A program made the translations under genes and the position numbers. The notes under the pieces are model-generated. The model had not been told where the DNA came from and did not search any database. It saw nothing but the letters and a program-made list of their open reading frames with translations. DNA of 64,000 nucleotides from Phycisphaerae bacterium (GTDB taxonomy: Bacteria > Planctomycetota > Phycisphaerae > UBA1845 > Fen-1342): assembly GCA_022072445.1 (NCBI GenBank), contig JAJVHV010000016.1, positions 1 through 64,000 of the forward strand, written 5' to 3'. How positions within the stretch are numbered: the stretch's first letter is position 1; every line of letters starts with the position of its first letter. Below are positions 27,085 through 34,692 of the stretch, one piece after another.

Positions 27085-27903
27085 TCATGCGGGTTTTTCG
27101 GCAATCACGTCGTACACGGGCGGGGTGGCGAAAAAGGAGTTCGGGTCGGTCGAGCGGGCCGCCCATTCGCGTTCAAACGCTTCCAGCTCGGCTTGCGACA
27201 AGTAGCCGCCGGTCACCAGCGTCGGCACGAAGTTGCGGAAAAACGTCGTCGGCCACTGCCAGAGCACCGATCCGGGCCGCGCCACGCGGGCGTGCCCGCG
27301 AATCTCGCGGACGCGCAGCCCGTGCGCCGCGCAGAGCGCGGGCAACCGGCCCACCACGTCGGGATCGCCAGCCCGCGCCCGCCAGCTTGCGTCGATCGCC
27401 GCGACGACGCGCTCGAGAATGGGGCTGCGCGGGGCCAGGGCCAGCGCGACATAGTTGAAATAGTCCTGGATCGCGAACACGCCGCGGGGACGGAGCGCTC
27501 GCGCGACGGCGGCAACGACGTCCTGCGGGCGGGGGACGAAGCAGATCACCCAGCGGGCGTAGGCGCCGTCGACGGTGCCGGCGGCAACGTCGGGAGATTG
27601 GACGTCACCGACGCGGGCGTCGACGTTGCCGACCGACTCGCGCTGGCATCGCTCCCGGAGGTGTTCGACGAAGCGCGGCGACTCGTCGACGGCGATGATG
27701 CGGCCGGCGGGGCCGACCAGCCGCGCCAGGTCGAGCGTGGCGAAGCCGGGACCGCAGCCGACGTCGAGCAGCGTCGCCCCCGAGCCGAATCCGGCCCGCT
27801 CCCACAATGCAAACGCCTGCTCCGACCAGACGCGATGCTGAAAACCGAGCCGCTCGAGCTCGGCGTCGTTGGTGCCCAGGACGTATTCGCGTTGCCGGTT
27901 CAT
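27085..27903 (-). CDS. Class I SAM-dependent methyltransferase
   Basis: A 272-residue Rossmann-fold methyltransferase. Motif I is LLDVGCGPGFATLDLARLVG at residues ~45-64, the acidic loop is IIAVDESPRFVEHL, and post-motif elements are RVGDVQSPDV and GAYARWVICFVPRP. The N terminus, with HRVWSEQAFALWERAGFG, resembles small-molecule methyltransferases. The acceptor is unknown. No signal peptide. It is downstream of the Cys-repeat protein on the same strand but separated from it by a strong terminator, so it is probably transcribed separately. Confidence 0.82.
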   Translation of the reverse strand: MNRQREYVLGTNDAELERLGFQHRVWSEQAFALWERAGFGSGATLLDVGCGPGFATLDLARLVGPAGRIIAVDESPRFVEHLRERCQRESVGNVDARVGDVQSPDVAAGTVDGAYARWVICFVPRPQDVVAAVARALRPRGVFAIQDYFNYVALALAPRSPILERVVAAIDASWRARAGDPDVVGRLPALCAAHGLRVREIRGHARVARPGSVLWQWPTTFFRNFVPTLVTGGYLSQAELEAFEREWAARSTDPNSFFATPPVYDVIAEKPA

Positions 27904-27931
27904 GCCACCATTCTCACGAATTCCGCGACGG

Positions 27932-27969
27932 AAAAAAGAGCGGAGCCATCGGCGGTTGGCCGATGGCTC
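27932..27969 (-). terminator. Intrinsic terminator after the Cys-repeat gene
   Basis: On the minus strand a perfect 11-bp stem, GAGCCATCGGC/GCCGATGGCTC, with a 5-nt loop is followed after CGCTC by a six-T run. It lies about 120 bp downstream of the stop at 28091. Confidence 0.8.
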
Positions 27970-28090
27970 GCGCCATTGCAGGACGGCGACTCGTGGGGAG
28001 GAAATTCACGATTCACCGTCACGAGATATTCATCCGCGAAACCGCGCCGCACCCGTTCGTGGTTCGGCGCGTGTCACGCTCATACCTTCA

Positions 28091-28849
28091 TCAAGCGCCA
28101 GCGGCCTGCGACAGCGTCTTGATCGCCGCCTCAAGCTTCGCCTTGGCCAGTTCGACCTTGGCGGTCAGCTCGCAGGCCGTCCGCGACTCGCCGACGGCGT
28201 ATTCGACCGTCTTGCCGCTCTTGGTCGACGCGTCCTTCGCGCTCACCGGGCACTGGAAGCATTCGTCGCCGACGTAAAGCTTCATCGCGACCTTTCCGGC
28301 CGCTTCCTTCGCGGCGCCGGCCGCCTTGTCCGCCGCCGACTTCTCAGCGAACTTGAACGACGCGAGCTGGTACTGCACCTTGGTTTTGGCCTTCTTGGCC
28401 ATCTCCTCGGCGGTGATCGGGCAGGCGACGCACTCGTCGCCGACCGCGAACTGCACGCTCGTGATCTTGCTCAGGTGCTGCTCGAGAACGTCAGCATACG
28501 CGGTCATCGCGTCGCATTCCTTCTCATATGTCTTGCCGGCGACGACGAATTGCACCTTCCCGTTGGATTGCTTGGCCAGGTCGGCGGCGGACTGGCAGCA
28601 GTCCACTTCCTTGTCGCCGACCTTGTACTTCAACGCCGGAATGGCGGCGTGGGCGGCGTCATTGCTCTTCGAGCAGGCTGACTGGCACGACGCCAGCTTG
28701 ACCGACGCCTCGCCCGACTTCGCCTGACAGCAGGACTTGGCATCCGCCGTCGCGCTGCACTCTTTCTTCTCCTGCTTGTCCTGGGCGAAGGCGTTGAGCC
28801 CGCCAAAAATCAGTACCATAACTGCGACAAACGCAATCCAGAATCTCAT
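28091..28849 (-). CDS. Secreted cysteine-rich triple-repeat protein
   Basis: A 252-residue exported protein of unknown function. The start at 28849 follows AAGGGAACG and gives a signal peptide (MRFWIAFVAVMVLIFGGLNA, then FAQ). Residues 31-60 are Cys-rich (CSATADAKSCCQAK, SCQSACS). Three repeats follow at ~74-130, ~132-185 and ~189-246. Each opens with (Y/F)xVGD-x(2-4) and a CC or C-x2-CP motif, then a helical part. Paired cysteines facing a hydrophobic strand suggest metal or redox binding, but no known metal-binding family is certain. Its own promoter region and terminator mark a single-gene unit. Confidence 0.75.
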   Translation of the reverse strand: MRFWIAFVAVMVLIFGGLNAFAQDKQEKKECSATADAKSCCQAKSGEASVKLASCQSACSKSNDAAHAAIPALKYKVGDKEVDCCQSAADLAKQSNGKVQFVVAGKTYEKECDAMTAYADVLEQHLSKITSVQFAVGDECVACPITAEEMAKKAKTKVQYQLASFKFAEKSAADKAAGAAKEAAGKVAMKLYVGDECFQCPVSAKDASTKSGKTVEYAVGESRTACELTAKVELAKAKLEAAIKTLSQAAGA

Positions 28850-29146
28850 CGTCGTTCCCTTATTTATGGGACCTGAGCCGTCGCGCACCAGACGCGCGGT
28901 GCACGCGCAGCTCAACCTAATCTCTAAACTCCAAACCGCCGGACTCCAGCCGCTATTCCGCCCGGACCCCGACGACATCCAACGAGGATAGATACGTACG
29001 CGACCCACCGCAAGTTGCCCGAAAATTTCACGTCGCGGCAACCGGCGGTGGGTATCATCCGCGACGAGCGGTGCGCGAGGGGCGCGCCGGCGCGTCGAGA
29101 GCCCGAACGAACGAGTCCATTCTAACAACTTTCCGAGCCGGATGTT

Positions 29147-30187
29147 ATGAAACTCAGCCGAGATGCGTCTGTTGCGACCTTCGCCATCGCCACGCTACTG
29201 ATCGCCGTCGCGCCTGCCGCCGGTTGGAATGCAGTCGCCCACCGCATCGTCACACTGCTGGCGCTGGACGACCTGCCGGCGGAAGCACCGGCGTGGCTGC
29301 GTGACGCGGCGATCCGCGAACAGATTGCGTTTCAGGCCAATGAGGCGGACCGCTGGCGATCGACGCGGACGGACCCGCTCGGGCACGAGAACAAACCCGA
29401 TCACTATCTCGATATCGAGCTGCTCGACGAGTTCGGCCTGACGCTGCGGACGATGCCGAGCTTTCGCTACGAGTACGTGCAGGCGCTGGCGATCGCCAAG
29501 CACACGCACCCCGAGCGTGTCTCGCCGTACGATCGCGCCGACGACAAGGACCGCAGCAGGGAATGGCCGGGTTTCATCGCGCACGCGATCGCCGAGCATT
29601 ACGCCAAGCTCGAAGGTTGCTGGCGGACGCTGCGCATTCTCGAGCAGCTCGACGATCCGCGCCGCGCCGCGCAGCTCGCCGCGGCCCGCGCCAACGTCCT
29701 CTATCACATGGGCATGCTCAGCCACTTCGTCGGCGATGCCGCTCAGCCGCTGCATACCACGCGGCACTTCAACGGCTGGACTGGGCCCAATCCGAACGGC
29801 TACACCACGTCGGACAAGTTCCACTCCTACATCGACGGCGGACTGGTCGAGCATCACGGCGTGACGTACGACGAGCTGAAGGGGCAGCCGCGGACGCCGC
29901 GCGCGATTCAGCGCGATAACGTCTGGGGCGACGTTCTTTCGCAGCTCGAACGCTCGCACGCCTGCATGGAGCAGCTCTACGCGATGGAAAAGAGCGGCGC
30001 GCTGCGCGAAGCCGCCGGACGCGAGCTGCTCGTCGAGCGCCTCAGCGACGCCTCAACGCTGCTCAGCGCGCTGTACTGGGCCGCGTACGTGAACGCGACG
30101 CCGACCCAGCCGCAGATGCAGTCCTTCGCGCGCTTCGACGAGGCCGGCCGCGAGTTCCGCGGCACATCGCAGCCGGCGCAGCGCTGA
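29147..30187 (+). CDS. Exported S1/P1-nuclease or zinc phospholipase C-like hydrolase
   Basis: A 346-residue protein with a signal peptide (TFAIATLLIAVAPAAG). The mature N-terminal Trp of GWNAVAHRIV is the hallmark Zn ligand of the P1 nuclease/phospholipase C fold. Further ligand regions are NKPDHYLDIE, FIAHAIAEHY, HMGMLSHFVGDAAQPLHTT and HSYIDGGLVEHH. The fold places three Zn ions in an all-helical domain and cleaves phosphodiesters of nucleic acids or phospholipids; which one cannot be told here. The GDAAQPLH motif favours the S1/P1 branch. It acts outside the cytoplasm and may scavenge phosphate or nucleotides. Confidence 0.85.
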   Translation: MKLSRDASVATFAIATLLIAVAPAAGWNAVAHRIVTLLALDDLPAEAPAWLRDAAIREQIAFQANEADRWRSTRTDPLGHENKPDHYLDIELLDEFGLTLRTMPSFRYEYVQALAIAKHTHPERVSPYDRADDKDRSREWPGFIAHAIAEHYAKLEGCWRTLRILEQLDDPRRAAQLAAARANVLYHMGMLSHFVGDAAQPLHTTRHFNGWTGPNPNGYTTSDKFHSYIDGGLVEHHGVTYDELKGQPRTPRAIQRDNVWGDVLSQLERSHACMEQLYAMEKSGALREAAGRELLVERLSDASTLLSALYWAAYVNATPTQPQMQSFARFDEAGREFRGTSQPAQR

Positions 30188-30445
30188 CCGATCACCTGAG
30201 CGTGCGCCGCATTCCAGCGCGAGCGGCGGATAAAACCCAGCAGGCGCGGCGCCAAAACAGACGATAATGATCCGGCGAGATCGCGGATAGACGTTGACTG
30301 CCGCCGAGGGCGTTCGTAGCATCATGGCGCGTGTCCGAATAACTCAGAGGCTCCCGCGCACTGACGCGCGTGGCGGCGACCGGCGACATTGGCCGGCGCC
30401 GGGCGCGTCCGCCTGCGACGGGTTGCCGGCGCCGGGAGTGACGCA

Positions 30446-32503
30446 ATGTCGAAGCGAAATGAGATTCTGGGCATTGTCGACAAGCATCTCGACGGGCAGC
30501 GCTTCCGCCAGCAGCACTGGGAAGGATCGTTCGCCGATTATCTCGACATCGTGTCGGAAACGCCGACGGTAGCGCGGAACGCCTACCAGCGCGTCTACGA
30601 CATGATCCTGCACTTCGGTTCGAAGAAGTACACCTATCTGCGCCGCGATTACATCCACTACAACTTCTTCGACGACCCGATCGACCATGGGCAGGACGCC
30701 ATTTTCGGCCTCGACGAAGCGCTGATGCGGCTGGTCGATTTTCTGAAGGCCGCCGCCCAGGGCTACGGCGCCGACCGCCGCATCCTGCTGCTCCACGGGC
30801 CGGTCGGCAGCAGCAAGAGCACGATCGTGCGGCTGCTGAAAAAGGGGCTCGAATCCTACTCGCGGCTCGAAGAGGGCGCGCTCTACACCTTTTCCTGGAA
30901 ATTGACCGACGAGCAGGGTCGCACCGAAATCGTGCCCTGTCCGATGCACGAGGAGCCGCTCAAGCTCATCCCGCGCGAAGCCCGCCGCGAGGCGCTCTCG
31001 AAGATCAACGCCGACCTGCCCGAAGATCGGCAAATCCGCATCGTCGGCGACCTCGACCCGCTCTGCCGCCGCATGTACTCCGACCTGCTGCTGAAGTACG
31101 ACGGCAACTGGCGCAAGGTGCTCGACCACGTCGTCGTGCGGCGGATCATGCTGTCGGAGAAGGACCGCGTCGGGATCGGCACGTTTCAGCCCAAGGACGA
31201 GAAGAACCAGGACAGCACGGAGCTGACCGGCGACATCAACTATCGCAAGATCGCGTTGTACGGCAGCGACAGCGACCCGCGGGCGTTCAATTTCGACGGC
31301 GAGCTGAACATCGCCAACCGCGGGATGTGCGAGTTCATCGAGGTGCTGAAGCTGGACGTGGCGTTTCTGTACGATCTGCTGGGCGCGTCGCAGGAGCACG
31401 CGATCAAGCCCAAGAAATTCGCGCAGACCGACATCGACGAGGTGATCATCGGGCACACCAACGAGCCGGAGTATAAGAAGCTGCAGAGCAACGAGCTGAT
31501 GGAGGCGTTCCGCGACCGCACGATCAAGATCGACGTGCCGTATAACATCCGCGTCAGCGACGAGATCAAGATCTACTCGAAGGATTTCAACAAGGAGAAG
31601 GTGCGCGGCATCCACATCGCCCCGCACACCGTCGAGGTCGCCGCCATGTGGGCCGTGCTGACCCGCATCGAGGAACCCAAGAAGGCCGGGCTGACGCTGC
31701 TGCAGAAGTCCAAGCTGTACGACGGCAAGAGCATCCCAGGCTTCACCGAGGACTCGATCAAGGAGCTGCGCGAAGAGGCCCCGCGCGAGGGCATGCAGGG
31801 CATCAGCCCGCGCTACATCCAGGACAAGGTCTCCAACACGCTGGTCGGCGAGCAGGCCCAGCTCGAGCGCTGCATCAACCCGTTCATGCTGATGAACGAG
31901 CTGGAAAGCGGCCTGTCGCACCACTCGCTGATCACCGACGAAAACCTCAAGAAGCGCTACAAGGAGCTGTTGAGCGTGGTGCGCGAGGAATATGAGGACA
32001 TTCTCAAAGGCGAGGTGCAGCGCGCCATCTCGGCCGACGAAGACGCCATCCGCCGGCTGTGCACCAACTACATCGAGAACGTCCGCGCGTACACGCAGCG
32101 CGAGAAGGTGCGCAACAAGTACACCGGCCGCGACGAGGAGCCCGACGAGCGGCTGATGCGGGCCATCGAGGAGAAGATCGACATCCCCGACAGCCGCAAG
32201 GACGACTTCCGCCAGGAGATCATGAACTACATCGGCGCGCTGTCGCTCGATGGCAAGAAGTTCGAATACCACACCAACGCGCGACTCCACAAGGCGCTCG
32301 AGTTGAAGCTGTTCGAAGACAGCCGCGATTCGATCAAGCTCAAGAACGTCGTCTCCGGCGTCGTGGACGAAGAGACTCAGGCCAAGATCGACGTGGTCAA
32401 GCAGCGGCTGATCAAGTACTTCGGCTACAACGAGACCAGCGCGACGGACGTGCTCAACTACGTCGCGAGCATCTTCGCGCGCGGGGATACGAAGGACGAC
32501 TAG
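30446..32503 (+). CDS. prkA: PrkA-type AAA protein (serine protein kinase-like)
   Basis: A 685-residue PrkA. The start at 30446 follows GGGAGTG. The N-terminal PrkA AAA domain has Walker [10 protein letters not shown] at residues 118-126; later landmarks are [24 protein letters not shown] and [10 protein letters not shown]. The C-terminal PrkA kinase-like domain includes [15 protein letters not shown] and RYKELLSVV. Family members are linked to nitrogen starvation, stationary phase or sporulation signalling, and recent work on the family describes ATP-dependent protease activity in some. The usual neighbours for DUF444 and SpoVR proteins are absent from the window. Confidence 0.93.
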   Translation: MSKRNEILGIVDKHLDGQRFRQQHWEGSFADYLDIVSETPTVARNAYQRVYDMILHFGSKKYTYLRRDYIHYNFFDDPIDHGQDAIFGLDEALMRLVDFLKAAAQGYGADRRILLLHGPVGSSKSTIVRLLKKGLESYSRLEEGALYTFSWKLTDEQGRTEIVPCPMHEEPLKLIPREARREALSKINADLPEDRQIRIVGDLDPLCRRMYSDLLLKYDGNWRKVLDHVVVRRIMLSEKDRVGIGTFQPKDEKNQDSTELTGDINYRKIALYGSDSDPRAFNFDGELNIANRGMCEFIEVLKLDVAFLYDLLGASQEHAIKPKKFAQTDIDEVIIGHTNEPEYKKLQSNELMEAFRDRTIKIDVPYNIRVSDEIKIYSKDFNKEKVRGIHIAPHTVEVAAMWAVLTRIEEPKKAGLTLLQKSKLYDGKSIPGFTEDSIKELREEAPREGMQGISPRYIQDKVSNTLVGEQAQLERCINPFMLMNELESGLSHHSLITDENLKKRYKELLSVVREEYEDILKGEVQRAISADEDAIRRLCTNYIENVRAYTQREKVRNKYTGRDEEPDERLMRAIEEKIDIPDSRKDDFRQEIMNYIGALSLDGKKFEYHTNARLHKALELKLFEDSRDSIKLKNVVSGVVDEETQAKIDVVKQRLIKYFGYNETSATDVLNYVASIFARGDTKDD

Positions 32504-32643
32504 GGGCCGAAGGGTCAAGGGGTCAACGGTTGGCTGAACGCCGTCCGTCCGTAGATCTGACCGTTGCTACGGTTGGCGATATAGAACAAGTTCCGAACAA
32601 ACACCTGCTCGGTCATTCAGGGCGCGGTAACTTCTGTTCTGTC

Positions 32644-33171
32644 ATGGCCGACGAGCGCACCATTCCGAGTATCGCACCGGACACGATTCGCCTGTTGTGG
32701 GCGACTCCTATTCGCCAGGAACTCCGGGACTGGTTCCGCACGAGCGCACCGTCGCTCGCGCCTGCGTACGAGGGTGCGGTCGAACTGATCGAGTGCCCGC
32801 GATTCCCCGGTCGGGTGCATTTCATTGCGCATGCAGTGCGAGACTTGCCCAATCGGTTGCCCGAGACCCTTGACGCAACGATCACGCGCGGTCGGGTTCA
32901 GTATGAGGACGCCTTCGACACAATACAGGAGGAATGGCCAGGGCTTGGCGCACTAGAGTCTCCAGATTCAGGTAACAGGGGGAACGTGGTCCCGATATCA
33001 TGGCGCGTTGCAAAGCTGCTTGACAAGCGTGCCTCAGAAATGCCGTGCGGTATTCCGAAGGGGAGCATTGGCCTCCGGGCGGTCCGCATCGGCCTCCGGC
33101 CAGTGCGGACGGCGTTTCGCACCGGCCAGAGGCCGATGCTCCCCGAACCGAATCGGACGCAATATTTCTGA
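32644..33171 (+). CDS. Hypothetical protein with 3' end formed by a palindromic element
   Basis: A 175-residue protein of unknown function with no signal peptide. The core, ~residues 1-138 (RVHFIAHAVRDLPNRLPETL, ITRGRVQYEDAFD), is plausible coding sequence with mixed helix pattern. The last ~35 residues (SIGLRAVRIGLRPVRTAFR) are translated from the inverted repeat at 33060-33144, so the original C terminus was probably replaced. It is 140 bp downstream of prkA. No family is recognised. Confidence 0.5.
   Translation: MADERTIPSIAPDTIRLLWATPIRQELRDWFRTSAPSLAPAYEGAVELIECPRFPGRVHFIAHAVRDLPNRLPETLDATITRGRVQYEDAFDTIQEEWPGLGALESPDSGNRGNVVPISWRVAKLLDKRASEMPCGIPKGSIGLRAVRIGLRPVRTAFRTGQRPMLPEPNRTQYF
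33060..33144. repeat. Palindromic element with nested hairpins
   Basis: Outer arms GGGGAGCATTGGCCTC (33060-33075) and GAGGCCGATGCTCCCC (33129-33144) pair with one mismatch. Inside, GTCCGCA and TGCGGAC pair, and GGCCTCCGG occurs twice. It resembles a small REP or MITE-like element and overlaps the 3' end of the preceding gene. Confidence 0.7.
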
Positions 33172-33253
33172 GGCAGTACAATAGCGACGTCGCCCTTCAC
33201 GTTCAAGGCGCCTCCGCGTGGGTGGGTCGGGGCGTGCCACCAACACGCGGCCC

Positions 33254-33283
33254 GCATGCTCACGCCTGGCGGCGAGAGCATGC
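33254..33283. repeat. Family-2 REP-like hairpin, best copy
   Basis: Arms GCATGCTC and GAGCATGC, an A-A mismatch, an inner CGCC/GGCG stem and loop TGGC (GCCA on the minus strand) form a 30-nt hairpin. It lies 25 bp downstream of the prfB stop. Confidence 0.7.
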
Positions 33284-33308
33284 CACCAGCACGAGGGAGG
33301 GAGCCCGC

Positions 33309-34419
33309 CTATTCCCCCTTCTTCAGCCTCTGCCTCAGCCGCGCGTCGATGAACGGCTGAATTCCGCCGTCGAGGACCTTTTGCGTGTCGCCGATCGCCA
33401 GGTTGGTGCGGTGGTCCTTGACGTGGATGGTCGAGCCGTGGATGACGTAGCTGCGGATCTGGTTGCCCCAGGCGATGTCGCCCTTTTCGCTGTAGGCCTT
33501 GGCGATCTCGGCGTCGCGCTTGGCCTGCTCGATGTTGTCGAGCTTGGATTGCAGGATGCTAAGGGCCATGCGCTTGTTCTGCGTCTGGCTGCGCTCGTTG
33601 ACGCACTCGACGATGATGCCAGTCGGCAGGTGCCGGATGCGCACCGCGGTCGCGACCTTGTTGACGTTCTGTCCGCCGGCGCCCGAAGCGCGGCGGAAGG
33701 TCTCGATCTCGACGTCGGCCGGGGCGATCTCGATCTTGGTCTCCTCGATCTCGGCCAGGCAGTCGACGCCGACGAACGAGGTCTGGCGTTTGCCCTGTGC
33801 GTTGTAGGGGCTGATGCGGACGAGGCGGTGCACGCCGGTCTCGCAGGAGAGATAGCCGTAGGCGTTCGGCCCTTCGATCAGCAGCGTGACGCTCTGGACG
33901 CCGGCCTCTTCGCCGTCGCGGCGATCGAGCTCTGTGGCTTTGAAGCCGGCCTTGTCGAAGTACATGGCGTACATGCGCAGCAGCATTTCCGCGAAATCGC
34001 AGGCGTCGACGCCGCCCGCCCCGGCCTGGATCGAGAGGAAGCAGTTGCGCGCGTCGTTGGGGCCGGAGAGCAGCGTCAGCAGCTCGACCGAATCGGTTTT
34101 CTCGACCAGCGCGGCCAGTGACGCGTCGAGCTCGGCCCGCTCGGCCTGGCCGCCTTCGTTGGCCAGCTCGATCAGCACGTGCGCGTCGTCGGCGCGGCGC
34201 AGGAGGTCTGCGAGGGGTTCGACTTTTCCGCGCAGGGTTTTCATTTCCGACACGACGCGTTGGGCCGCTTCGGGATTGTCCCAGAAGCCGGGCTGCTGCA
34301 TGCGCGTGTTCAGCTCGGCCAGCCGGGCGGATTGTGTGGGAAGGTCAAAGAGAGTCCCGGATGGCGTGGATGCGGCGGCTGAGCTGCTCGAGTGTTCCGG
34401 CGGGGTCCTCAAATGCCAT
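33309..34419 (-). CDS. prfB: Peptide chain release factor 2, expressed by +1 programmed frameshift
   Basis: RF2 terminates translation at UGA and UAA. Frame 0 starts at ATG 34419 (behind GAGAGGACG) and encodes 24 residues (MAFEDPAGTLEQLSRRIHAI, then RDSL), ending in CTT TGA. A +1 shift at CTTTGAC (34350-34344) continues into the long frame as DLPTQSARLAELN, giving about 369 residues. In the main frame, RRASGAGGQNVNK carries the GGQ peptidyl-tRNA hydrolysis motif and RISPYNAQGKRQTSF is the RF2-type SPF-like codon-recognition loop. The ATG in the long frame at 34412 is not the native start. Low RF2 favours the shift, so expression is autoregulated. It is downstream of the hybrid kinase gene but behind a terminator. 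Confidence 0.95.
34344..34350 (-). other. prfB +1 frameshift site
   Basis: CTT TGA C on the minus strand is the classic RF2 slippery codon, in-frame UGA and following C. The GGGAC a few bases upstream (CCGGGACTCTCTTTGAC) could act as the stimulating Shine-Dalgarno-like element. Confidence 0.92.
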
Positions 34420-34627
34420 GAAGTCGTCCTCTCGGCGGGCGGCCCGCGGCGCTGCGGCCGGCGGCGGCGTCCATGCGGGCAGTCTAACTCCCACGGCCCA
34501 GCGCGTCAGTACCAGCGAGCCTATCCCAAATTCTGGGGAACCGGCGGCGGCGGGCCGGTCTTGGCGCGCGTGCGAATGCCGGAAATGCTGGCTCGCTTGC
34601 CGGACGGAGTTCGGTCTCTTCACACAG

Positions 34628-34650
34628 AAAAACACCGGACGGCGTCCGGT
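34628..34650 (-). terminator. Intrinsic terminator after the hybrid kinase gene
   Basis: On the minus strand a perfect 7-bp stem, ACCGGAC/GTCCGGT, with loop GCC is followed by G and five T. It lies about 45 bp past the kinase stop at 34693. A CCGCCGGCGG palindrome abuts it upstream. Confidence 0.8.
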
Positions 34651-34692
34651 CCGCCGGCGGAGTCCGGTCCCCCAACCGTAACAGAATAGCTT

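Noticed and set aside
34345-34635. Separate 96-residue gene upstream of prfB
   Set aside because: Only its last 24 codons are meaningful: they are the prfB leader before the frameshift. The upstream part runs through a terminator.
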